Assembly: GCA_020025615.1 (NCBI GenBank)
Contig: JAHHRT010000006.1
Span: forward strand, 1-34,247
DNA from: Oscillospiraceae bacterium
GTDB lineage: Bacteria > Bacillota > Clostridia > Oscillospirales > Oscillospiraceae
Direction of reading: 5' to 3'
DNA: 34,247 nt
Shown in pieces: positions 23,732 through 30,240 of this stretch. A program made the position numbers and the translations under genes. The notes under the pieces are model-generated. The model was not told the origin of the DNA, did no database searches, and worked only from the letters and a program-made list of their open reading frames with translations. Numbering within the stretch: position 1 is the stretch's first letter; the number at the start of each line of letters is the position of its first letter.

Positions 23732-23770
23732 AGTATATACCTGCCATAGATTCCATAATTTATCCACTAT

Positions 23771-23799
23771 AGTATACGCATTTTTTGCTCGAAAGTCAA
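23771..23799 (-). promoter_or_regulatory. Promoter of parE-parC
   Basis: Minus strand: TTGACT (23799-23794), 17-base spacer, TATACT (23776-23771), 40 bases before the chosen ATG. This supports the shorter start of parE. Confidence 0.8.
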
Positions 23800-23874
23800 C
23801 TGCGGTCCCCAAAGCGGGGGAAAAGCCCCCGGGAATCAGGGATGTATGTCCCGGAAAAATTTTGTTTTCCGCTC

Positions 23875-23903
23875 TTGTATTTTATCGTCTCTCAGGTTAT
23901 AAT
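23875..23903 (+). promoter_or_regulatory. Promoter of the DUF1858 gene
   Basis: TTGTAT (23875-23880), 17-base spacer, perfect TATAAT (23898-23903). It is divergent from the parE promoter about 75 bases away. Confidence 0.7.
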
Positions 23904-23934
23904 AGCGAAAAGACTAGAATTGGAGGTCATAAAT

Positions 23935-24156
23935 ATGGCTGTTAAAATTGAGAAGGACACCGTCATCGGCGACATCCTGGACATCGCACCTCAGGCTGCA
24001 CCCCTGTTCTTTGCAATTGGTATGCACTGCCTGGGCTGCCCCTCTTCCCGCGGTGAGTCCGTTGAGGAAGCCTGCATGGTTCACGGCATTGAGTGCGAGC
24101 CCTTCCTGGCTCAGCTGAACCACTTCCTGGAAGCTTACGAAGCAAACCAGGGCTAA
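23935..24156 (+). CDS. DUF1858 small redox-disulfide domain protein
   Basis: The 73-residue protein consists of one DUF1858 domain: ITKDT-like start (KIEKDTVIGDILDIAPQAAPLFFAIGMHC), then C32-L-G-C35 and further Cys at 47 and 54. The family is associated with hybrid-cluster and other redox proteins, and its CxxC is presumed redox-active or metal-binding. Here it stands alone, with its own promoter, a GGAGG site 8 bases before the ATG, and a terminator. Codon use is of the highly expressed type. The partner is unknown. Confidence 0.9.
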   Translation: MAVKIEKDTVIGDILDIAPQAAPLFFAIGMHCLGCPSSRGESVEEACMVHGIECEPFLAQLNHFLEAYEANQG

Positions 24157-24190
24157 GAAATGGAAATCGGGGCGCGCTGCGTCCTATGGT

Positions 24191-24224
24191 AAAAGCGGCT
24201 TCCCCCATGGGGCAGCCGCTTTTT
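24191..24224 (+). terminator. Terminator of the DUF1858 gene
   Basis: AAAAGCGGCT (24191-24200) pairs with AGCCGCTTTT (24214-24223), with an inner CCC/GGG helix and a T-run. Confidence 0.9.
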
Positions 24225-24267
24225 CGCCTGTATTCGGTGAAGCCACACTATAATAAGGAGTAATTCT

Positions 24268-24960
24268 ATGAATCTTCCCATTTCGGATCGACTGCTGGCC
24301 TGTGCGGGATTTGTAAACCCCGGGGACCGGGTGGCGGATGTGGGCTGTGACCACGGCTACCTGGGCATCCATCTGCTGATGCGGGGCATTGCCCGATCCG
24401 TCATTGCTTCGGACCTGCGCAAAGGCCCTCTGCAAAGTGCAAAGGACAACGCCGCACTCTACGGGGTGGCGGATCGTATGACCTTCTGCCTCTCTGACGG
24501 GGTCCGGGATATTCCCAGGGACTTTGATACCATGGTCTGCGCCGGCATGGGTGCGGAGACCATGATTTCTATTTTAGAGGCAGCCCCCTGGCTGCAAAAG
24601 GAAGGCTATCGGCTGATTTTGCAGTGCCAGATCAAGACCCATCTGCTGCGGCGGTATCTTTCGGAGCATGGCTTCCGGATTCAGGAGGAGCGGGTGCTCC
24701 GGGATGGAAAATTCCTCTATACGGTGATGGAGGCCCAGTGGGAGCCCGGAGGACAGGTCCTCACCCCGGGGCAGTGGTACATCCCGCCGGTGATGCTGGA
24801 GGCCCCGGATGAGAAATTCCCGGAGTACTTCCAGTGGGTCCGGGGAAGTCTCCACAAAATCGTAACCAGCCGGGGAGAGACGGCCCCGGACTGGATGCAG
24901 GACGCAGACAGAGAGCTTTCTGTTCTGGCGGAGCAGTTGAAAGGAGTGCCGGAAGCATGA
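24268..24960 (+). CDS. trmK: tRNA (adenine(22)-N1)-methyltransferase
   Basis: The 230-residue Rossmann methyltransferase methylates A22 of tRNA with SAM. Motifs: SDRLLACAGFVNPGDRVADVGCDHGYLGIHLL (SAM site DVGCDHGY), ASDLRKGPLQSAKDNAALYG, FCLSDGV and the TrmK-specific VCAGMGAETMISIL. A helical C-terminal extension (after about 185) is typical. The gene overlaps the next one by ATGA, the usual trmK-nif3 pairing in Firmicutes. AAGGAG lies before the ATG. Confidence 0.94.
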   Translation: MNLPISDRLLACAGFVNPGDRVADVGCDHGYLGIHLLMRGIARSVIASDLRKGPLQSAKDNAALYGVADRMTFCLSDGVRDIPRDFDTMVCAGMGAETMISILEAAPWLQKEGYRLILQCQIKTHLLRRYLSEHGFRIQEERVLRDGKFLYTVMEAQWEPGGQVLTPGQWYIPPVMLEAPDEKFPEYFQWVRGSLHKIVTSRGETAPDWMQDADRELSVLAEQLKGVPEA

Positions 24961-25745
24961 CGGTTTCGGATATTTTACAATATATAGAGGAGCTTGCCCC
25001 CTCTTACATGAAAATGGACTGGGACAATGTGGGGCTGCTCTGCGGAGACAGCCGCCAGGAGGTTACCAGAATCCTGGTGGCACTGGACCCCTTTGAGGAT
25101 GTGTGCCGGGAGGCAAAAGAGGCAGGGGCCCAGCTGATTGTCACCCACCATCCTCTGATTTTTGCGCCCTGCAAGTCGGTGACAGAGGAGACCAGCGTAG
25201 GCCGGGCCATTCGATATCTCTGCAAAAACGATATCAGTGCCATCAATGCCCACACCAACCTGGACTGTGCGCCCGGCGGCGTAAATGATGTGCTGGCATC
25301 CAGACTGGGCCTTTCGGAGGTTCAGGTGGTGGCGCCGGAAGGAAAGGATGCACAGGGCCGGGATTGGGGCCTGCTGCGCCGGGGCGTGGTAGAGGAACAG
25401 ACGCTGGACACCTTTCTGGCCCAGGTGAAAGAAAGGCTGGGCTGTCCTGGGCTTCGCTATGTGGACGGCGGAAAGCCAGTTCACCAGGTGGCAGTGGGCG
25501 GCGGTGCCTGCGGCAGTGAGCTTATGGATGCGGTGGGTGCGGGATGCGACACCTTTGTCACTTCCGATGTGAAATACAACCAGTTCTGGGACGCCCGGGA
25601 CCTGGGAATCAACCTCATTGATGCAGGACATTTTTACACGGAAAACCCGGTTACAGCCATGCTGGCAGAGAAATTAACCGAGAGATTCCCGGAAATTGAG
25701 ACACTGATCTCCAAAAAACACGGAGATTGCATGAAATTCTTCTGA
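24957..25745 (+). CDS. Nif3-like dinuclear metal centre protein
   Basis: The 262-residue protein belongs to the Nif3/YqfO/GTP cyclohydrolase I type 2-like family, ring-shaped hexamers with a dimetal site. Metal ligands are visible in VTHHPLIF, NAHTNLDCAPGGVND and the C-terminal IDAGHFYTENP. The start MTVSDILQYIEELAP is at 24957, where ATG overlaps the trmK stop; a longer in-frame start at 24834 lies deep in trmK and is rejected. The biochemical role of the family remains unsettled. Confidence 0.94.
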   Translation: MTVSDILQYIEELAPSYMKMDWDNVGLLCGDSRQEVTRILVALDPFEDVCREAKEAGAQLIVTHHPLIFAPCKSVTEETSVGRAIRYLCKNDISAINAHTNLDCAPGGVNDVLASRLGLSEVQVVAPEGKDAQGRDWGLLRRGVVEEQTLDTFLAQVKERLGCPGLRYVDGGKPVHQVAVGGGACGSELMDAVGAGCDTFVTSDVKYNQFWDARDLGINLIDAGHFYTENPVTAMLAEKLTERFPEIETLISKKHGDCMKFF

Positions 25746-25752
25746 AAGTCGG

Positions 25753-25781
25753 TTGATTTTTGAAGAAAAAGGTGTTAAGAT
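25753..25781 (+). promoter_or_regulatory. Promoter of yebC
   Basis: TTGATT (25753-25758), 17-base spacer, TAAGAT (25776-25781), about 48 bases before the ATG. Confidence 0.55.
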
Positions 25782-25828
25782 AGATGGGCTAATTTTGTAT
25801 TACTAATTCCAGAAGGGAAGATTTATCA

Positions 25829-26566
25829 ATGTCCGGACATTCCAAATGGCATAACATTCAGAAAACCAAGGGCGCACAGGACGCAAAGCGTGCCGCTGCG
25901 TTCACCAAGATCGCAAAGGAAATGATCGTCGCAGTTAAGGAAGGCGGCGGCAGCATTGACCCTGCCAACAACTCTCGTCTGGCAACGGTCATCACCAAGG
26001 CAAGAGCTGCCAATATGCCCAACGACAACATTAAGCGGACCCTGGAGAAGGCTGCCGGTGCAGGCAATGCCGATAACTTCGAGTCCATTACCTACGAAGG
26101 CTACGGCCCCGGCGGTGTGGCTGTGATTGTGGAAGCAATGACCGATAACCGCAACCGTACCGCAGGTTCTGTCCGTCACCACTTCGACAAGTTCGGCGGC
26201 AACCTGGGTGCCAACGGCTGTGTGTCCTGGTCCTTTGACCAGAAGGGCGTTCTCGTCATCGATAACGAGGATGGGGACTACGAAGAGGACGACGTGATGA
26301 TGGATGCTATGGACTGCGGCGCTGACGATTTCGAGGCCGAAGACGATGTGTTCACCATCTACACCACTCCCGATGACTTCAACGCTGTGGCTGAGGCCAT
26401 GACTGCCAAGAAGTACACCTTTGCTTCCGCTCAGATTGAGATGGTTCCCCAGAACTATCAGAAGCTGGAGACCGAGGAGCAGATTTCCAACATGGAAAAG
26501 CTCATCGACGCCATGGAAGATGACGACGATGTGCAGAACATCTGGCACAACTGGGATCAGGACTGA
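25829..26566 (+). CDS. yebC: YebC/PmpR family translation/transcription factor
   Basis: The 245-residue protein starts with the invariant MSGHSKWHNIQKTKGAQDAKRA region and has the three-domain YebC layout: FTKIAKEMIVAVKEGG, NMPNDNIKRTLEKA, YEGYGPGGVAVIVE, NRTAGSVRHHFDKFGGNLG and an acidic C-terminus. The family was first described as a DNA-binding regulator and is now also linked to relieving ribosome stalling. The length is typical, and codon use is highly biased. Confidence 0.96.
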   Translation: MSGHSKWHNIQKTKGAQDAKRAAAFTKIAKEMIVAVKEGGGSIDPANNSRLATVITKARAANMPNDNIKRTLEKAAGAGNADNFESITYEGYGPGGVAVIVEAMTDNRNRTAGSVRHHFDKFGGNLGANGCVSWSFDQKGVLVIDNEDGDYEEDDVMMDAMDCGADDFEAEDDVFTIYTTPDDFNAVAEAMTAKKYTFASAQIEMVPQNYQKLETEEQISNMEKLIDAMEDDDDVQNIWHNWDQD

Positions 26567-26583
26567 TCTCTGCAATACAAGAT

Positions 26584-26619
26584 AAATCCCTTCCGGAATC
26601 TTCCCGGAAGGGATTTTTT
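26584..26619 (+). terminator. Terminator of yebC
   Basis: A 13-bp stem, AAATCCCTTCCGG (26584-26596) with 26604-26616, runs into a six-T tract. From here to 26767 the sequence is AT-rich and shows nothing I can assign. Confidence 0.94.
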
Positions 26620-26767
26620 GTGGACTTTTGTTGCTGAGTCGGAGAATTTGGAAGAAAATGTCAGCCGGTGAGAGATGGAAAAATAAAGGTAAATGTGTAT
26701 ATTGCATAAAAACGAGCGCACTTACCTGGGGGTTATGACGAAAATTCAATTTTTCTTAAGGACTATA

Positions 26768-26796
26768 TTGACAAATTATGAACTGACGGTTATTCT
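26768..26796 (+). promoter_or_regulatory. Promoter of the PTS operon
   Basis: Perfect TTGACA (26768-26773), 17-base spacer, TATTCT (26791-26796). It starts a leader that contains the RAT and terminator. Confidence 0.7.
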
Positions 26797-26824
26797 TATA
26801 ACAGAACTTAACATGAATGCAATT

Positions 26825-26852
26825 GGATTGTTACTGGTAGGCAGGCAAAACC
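26825..26852 (+). promoter_or_regulatory. RAT site (ribonucleic antiterminator) for LicT/BglG protein
   Basis: The 28-base element starts GGATTGTTACTG and ends GGCAGGCAAAACC, the conserved RNA target of BglG/LicT-type CAT domains. Its last three bases are also the first bases of the following terminator stem, so protein binding and terminator folding exclude each other. Confidence 0.92.
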
Positions 26853-26901
26853 AAATTCTACAAAAGATATGACGCTTTTGTCGGAATTTGGTCTTTTTTT
26901 T
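26850..26901 (+). terminator. Leader terminator controlled by the RAT
   Basis: The left arm 26850-26866 pairs with 26875-26892 (about 16 bp with one bulge and one G-U) around ATATGACG. CTTTTTTTT follows at 26893-26901, just before the Shine-Dalgarno of the antiterminator gene. Confidence 0.93.
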
Positions 26902-26917
26902 ACGGAGGGTACAGAAT

Positions 26918-27748
26918 TTGAAGGTACTTAAAGTAATCAATAACAATGTGATAAGCTGTCTTGACGAACATGGTCAGGAAGCAGTTGTGATGGGCAGAGG
27001 CCTGGGCTTCCAGGCAAAACCGGGCATGGACCTGGATCCCGGGGCTGCGGAGAAGATCTTCCATATGGATACCCCTGAAGAGGCTTCTCGTCTGACAGAC
27101 CTGTTTTCCAGACTTCCGCCGGAGCTGCTGGAGCTGTGCACACAGATCGTGGACTATGCAAACCAGATTCTGGGCCGCCGCCTCAATAAATCCATTTACC
27201 TCACCCTTACGGATCATATCTACTTTGCCATTGAGCGGATTCGTCAGGGAATGGTTCTGCAAAATGCACTGTACACCGAGGTTCGGGTGTTCTATCCTGA
27301 GGAATATGCCATTGGCCGATATGCGCTGGAGCAGATCGACCGAAAGCTGGGGGTCACCCTGCCTGAGGATGAAGCTGCCAGTGTTGCCCTGCATCTTGTG
27401 AACGCGGAGTATGATCGGTCCATGAATGTGACCATGCGGGCGGCACAGGTGCTGCAGCCGATTGTGAAGATTCTGGAGGAGTTTCCGGGCCTTCAGCTGG
27501 ACACCGGAAGCCTTCATTACGACGAGCTCATCGTCCACCTGAAGTTTATGGCTATGGAGGCATTTACCCAGGAGGGAAGAAGCTGGAACGGGCTGGCCCT
27601 TGCGGAGCCTCTGCGAGAGCGGGTTCCCGTGGCCTGGAACTGCGCACAGCTGGTCTGTCAGTACCTGGCAGAACAGTCGGGAAATACAGTCCCTGCCGAT
27701 GAGCAGGCGTACTTAACCATCTGTATCCACCGCGCATGCGTTTTTTGA
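26918..27748 (+). CDS. licT: BglG/LicT-family PRD transcription antiterminator, TTG start
   Basis: The 276-residue protein has an RNA-binding CAT domain (1-55; KVINNNVISCLDEHGQEAVVMGRGLGFQ) and two PTS regulation domains (about 65-170 and 171-276). The four regulatory histidines are present at H100 (LTDHIYFAIER), H159 (ALHLVNAEY), H207 (IVHLKFMAM) and about H271 (CIHRACVF), essentially at B. subtilis LicT positions. PRD phosphorylation by HPr/EII tunes its activity. The start is TTG at 26918, 8 bases after GGAGGG; an upstream ATG at 26888 lies inside the terminator stem. It should antiterminate its own leader and the downstream PTS genes. Confidence 0.95.
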   Translation: MKVLKVINNNVISCLDEHGQEAVVMGRGLGFQAKPGMDLDPGAAEKIFHMDTPEEASRLTDLFSRLPPELLELCTQIVDYANQILGRRLNKSIYLTLTDHIYFAIERIRQGMVLQNALYTEVRVFYPEEYAIGRYALEQIDRKLGVTLPEDEAASVALHLVNAEYDRSMNVTMRAAQVLQPIVKILEEFPGLQLDTGSLHYDELIVHLKFMAMEAFTQEGRSWNGLALAEPLRERVPVAWNCAQLVCQYLAEQSGNTVPADEQAYLTICIHRACVF

Positions 27749-27792
27749 TATAAGTGTGTGAATTGTCTTGGATAGAAAGGAATTTTACGATT

Positions 27793-28278
27793 ATGGGATT
27801 ACTTAAGAAACTGTTTGGCAAGCCTCTGGATGAGCTTACCGCTCCTGTTGCAGGCAACGCTGTGCCTGTGAGCCAGGTGCCTGACCCCACCTTCGCAGAA
27901 GAGCTGCTGGGCAAGGGCATTGCCATTGAGCCGACTGAGGGCAAGATTTTTGCTCCCTGTGACGGCACTGTGGATATGATGTTCGAGACCGGTCACGCTG
28001 TCAGCCTGGTGGCTGATTTCGGCGCTGAGATCCTCATCCATGTGGGCCTGGAGACCGTTTCTCTGAAGGGTAAGCACTTCACCATCCATGCTGCCAACGG
28101 CGACAAGGTGAAGAAGGGCGATCTGCTCATCGAGTTTGACCTGGATGCCATCAAGGCTGAGGGCTTCAATACCATCACCCCCATGCTGGTGTGCAACAGC
28201 GCAGATTACAACACCTTCAAGACCAATGTGGGCAAGGCTGTGACCAACAACGACGTGGTCATTGAGCTTTCTAAGTAA
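27793..28278 (+). CDS. crr: PTS glucose-family EIIA (stand-alone)
   Basis: The 161-residue protein shows GKIFAPCDGTVDMMFETGHAVSLVADFGAEILIHVGLETVSLKGKHF. The phosphoacceptor is H83 (LIHVGLETV), with H68 (TGHAV) as the second active-site His. It accepts phosphate from HPr and passes it to the EIIB domain of EIICB, which lacks its own EIIA domain. AAAGGA precedes the ATG; an upstream in-frame ATG at 27754 is less well placed. Codon use is highly biased. Confidence 0.94.
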   Translation: MGLLKKLFGKPLDELTAPVAGNAVPVSQVPDPTFAEELLGKGIAIEPTEGKIFAPCDGTVDMMFETGHAVSLVADFGAEILIHVGLETVSLKGKHFTIHAANGDKVKKGDLLIEFDLDAIKAEGFNTITPMLVCNSADYNTFKTNVGKAVTNNDVVIELSK

Positions 28279-28288
28279 GGAGAATACC

Positions 28289-29902
28289 ATGAAGCAAGGT
28301 TTAGGATTGCCGGTATTCCCCGGTGTAGCTATCGGCCCTGCAGTGGTTTATCGTAAAGCCCAGAGAACGATTCCTGTGGCCTGCGGCGATCCCGCTGTGG
28401 AACAGAAAAAGTTTGATTCTGCCCGGGAGACTGCTCGTGAGCAGCTCACCGCCCTCTACAATAAAGCAGCCCAGGAGCTGGGCGAAGACAAAGCTGCCAT
28501 CATCGAGGTCCAGATGCTGATGCTGGACGACCTCGACTACCTGGAAGCGGTCACTGCCGCCATCCAGGACGGCGCCGCCGCTGCACAGGCAGCCCTGGAC
28601 TGCGGCGAAGAGTTTGCCCAGGTATTCGCAGCCCTGGACGATGAGTACATGAAGGCCCGCAGCGCTGACATCCGGGACATTTCCCAGCGAATCAGCGACA
28701 TCCTCTGCGGCAATGCAGGCTTCCAGCTGCCCGAAGGCAGCTTCCTCCTGGTTGCAGAGGATCTGGGACCCAGTGAGACCATTCAGCTGCCCCGTGATCA
28801 GATCATGGCTTTTGTGACCCGTCAGGGTTCTTCCAGCAGCCATACCGCCATTTTGGCCCGTACCCTCAACATTCCCTCTCTGGTCCAGTCTGACATTGCA
28901 CTGGAAGAGGCTGAGGCGTGCAAGGTTCTGGCTGTTGACGGCTTCACCGGCAAATGGTACGCCGACCCCGACGAGGAAACCATGGCAATGCTCCTCAAGA
29001 AGAAGGAAGAGGCCGCTGCTGACCGGGAGGCTCTGGAAGTCTACCGGGGCAAGGAGAGCGTTACAAAGTCCGGCAGAAAGGTTCTGCTGTGCGCCAACAT
29101 TGGCTGCCCTGAGGACGCAGAGGCTGCTGTGGCTGCCGATGCCGAGGGTGTTGGCCTGATGCGCAGCGAGTTCCTCTATCTGGGCCGGGACACCCTGCCC
29201 ACCGAGGACGAGCTCTTTGAAGCCTATAAGAAGGTCGGCGAGATCATGGGCGACCGTCCCGTGGTTATCCGTACCCTGGATATCGGTGCAGATAAGCAGG
29301 TCTCCTATATGGGACTTGATAAGGAAGAGAATCCCGCTCTGGGCCTGAGAGGTCTTCGGATCTGCCTGACCCGTGAGGAAATCTTCCGTCCCCAGATGCG
29401 CGCCATCTACCGGGCCAGTGCCTATGGCAATCTGAGCGTGATGTTCCCCATGGTGGCATCCGTGTGGGAGCTGAAGGCTGCTAAGGAGCTGTGCGCCAAG
29501 GTTCGCGCAGAGCTGGAGGCTGAGGGCGTTCCCATGAAGGAAGTGCCCATCGGCATTATGATTGAGACCCCCGCTGCTGCTGTGCTGGCACAGGAGCTTG
29601 CCAAGGAGGCTGCATTCTTCAGTGTCGGCACCAACGACCTGACTCAGTACACCCTGGCTGTGGACCGTCAGAACGCCAAGCTGGGCGATTTCTACGATCC
29701 CTATCATCCCGCACTGATGGCTCTGCTGGGCCACATTGCAAAGTCTGCCAATGAGGCCGGCATTTGGGCCGGTATCTGCGGCGAGCTGGGTGCAGACCCC
29801 AAGCTGACAGAAACGTTCCTGAAAATGGGATACACCGAGCTGAGTATGGCTCCCGGACGTATTCTGGGTACCAGACGGCTCGTATGTGAAAGTGAGGTAT
29901 AA
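28289..29902 (+). CDS. ptsI: PTS enzyme I (PEP-protein phosphotransferase)
   Basis: The 537-residue enzyme autophosphorylates from PEP and phosphorylates HPr. Order: N-terminal HPr-binding helices, swivelling phosphohistidine domain with H185 (GSSSSHTAILARTLNIPS), and TIM-barrel PEP domain with RSEFLYLGRD, IRTLDIGADK, FPMVASVWELKAAK, GIMIETPAA, VGTNDLTQYTLAVDRQN and catalytic Cys in GICGELGAD. It ends soon after the barrel (GRILGTRRLV plus six residues), about 30-35 residues short of E. coli or B. subtilis EI (about 570), lacking the last helices. TAAGGAG overlaps the EIIA stop. Confidence 0.96.
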   Translation: MKQGLGLPVFPGVAIGPAVVYRKAQRTIPVACGDPAVEQKKFDSARETAREQLTALYNKAAQELGEDKAAIIEVQMLMLDDLDYLEAVTAAIQDGAAAAQAALDCGEEFAQVFAALDDEYMKARSADIRDISQRISDILCGNAGFQLPEGSFLLVAEDLGPSETIQLPRDQIMAFVTRQGSSSSHTAILARTLNIPSLVQSDIALEEAEACKVLAVDGFTGKWYADPDEETMAMLLKKKEEAAADREALEVYRGKESVTKSGRKVLLCANIGCPEDAEAAVAADAEGVGLMRSEFLYLGRDTLPTEDELFEAYKKVGEIMGDRPVVIRTLDIGADKQVSYMGLDKEENPALGLRGLRICLTREEIFRPQMRAIYRASAYGNLSVMFPMVASVWELKAAKELCAKVRAELEAEGVPMKEVPIGIMIETPAAAVLAQELAKEAAFFSVGTNDLTQYTLAVDRQNAKLGDFYDPYHPALMALLGHIAKSANEAGIWAGICGELGADPKLTETFLKMGYTELSMAPGRILGTRRLVCESEV

Positions 29903-29905
29903 ATT

Positions 29906-30163
29906 ATGAAAGAATTCAAGTATGTAATCAACGACCCCATGGGTCTCCACGCTCGTCCCGCTGGTCAGCTGGTCAAGGCTGTTGCCGGCTACGCAAGCAC
30001 CGTTACCCTGATTGCCCCCACCGGCAAGGCTGACGCAAAGCGTCTGATGGCTGTCATGAGACTGGCTGCAAAGCAGGGCATGGAGCTGACTGTTCAGGTT
30101 GATGGTTCCGACGAAGAGAAGGCAGCAGCTGAGCTGAAGGCTTTCCTGGAAGCAAACCTGTAA
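29906..30163 (+). CDS. ptsH: HPr phosphocarrier with Arg at position 46
   Basis: The 85-residue protein has the catalytic GLHARPAG with H15 and R17. It relays phosphate from EI to EIIA and PRD regulators. In Firmicutes, Ser46 (KSIMGVM) is the HPr kinase site for catabolite repression; here the same block is AKRLMAVM with Arg at exactly residue 46 (codon CGT). It sits after ptsI (3-base gap), the reverse of the usual ptsH-ptsI order. Codon use is highly biased. Confidence 0.95.
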   Translation: MKEFKYVINDPMGLHARPAGQLVKAVAGYASTVTLIAPTGKADAKRLMAVMRLAAKQGMELTVQVDGSDEEKAAAELKAFLEANL

Positions 30164-30180
30164 ATTTATTTCAGCCATTT

Positions 30181-30201
30181 GACCGTTGTGGGCCGACGGT
30201 C
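30181..30201 (+). promoter_or_regulatory. Small hairpin between ptsH and the EIICB gene
   Basis: GACCGT (30181-30186) and ACGGTC (30196-30201) enclose a nine-base loop. There is no T-run, so it is not a clear terminator. It could be an mRNA processing or stability element that sets a different level for the membrane component. Confidence 0.4.
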
Positions 30202-30240
30202 TGTAATAAAGGCAAAGAGATTTAAGGAGGAAAAACTCTT

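Noticed and set aside
19067..23749. Long plus-strand ORFs (572 and 731 residues) opposite parC and parE
   Set aside because: The minus-strand proteins have catalytic motifs throughout; the plus frames show only shadow composition.
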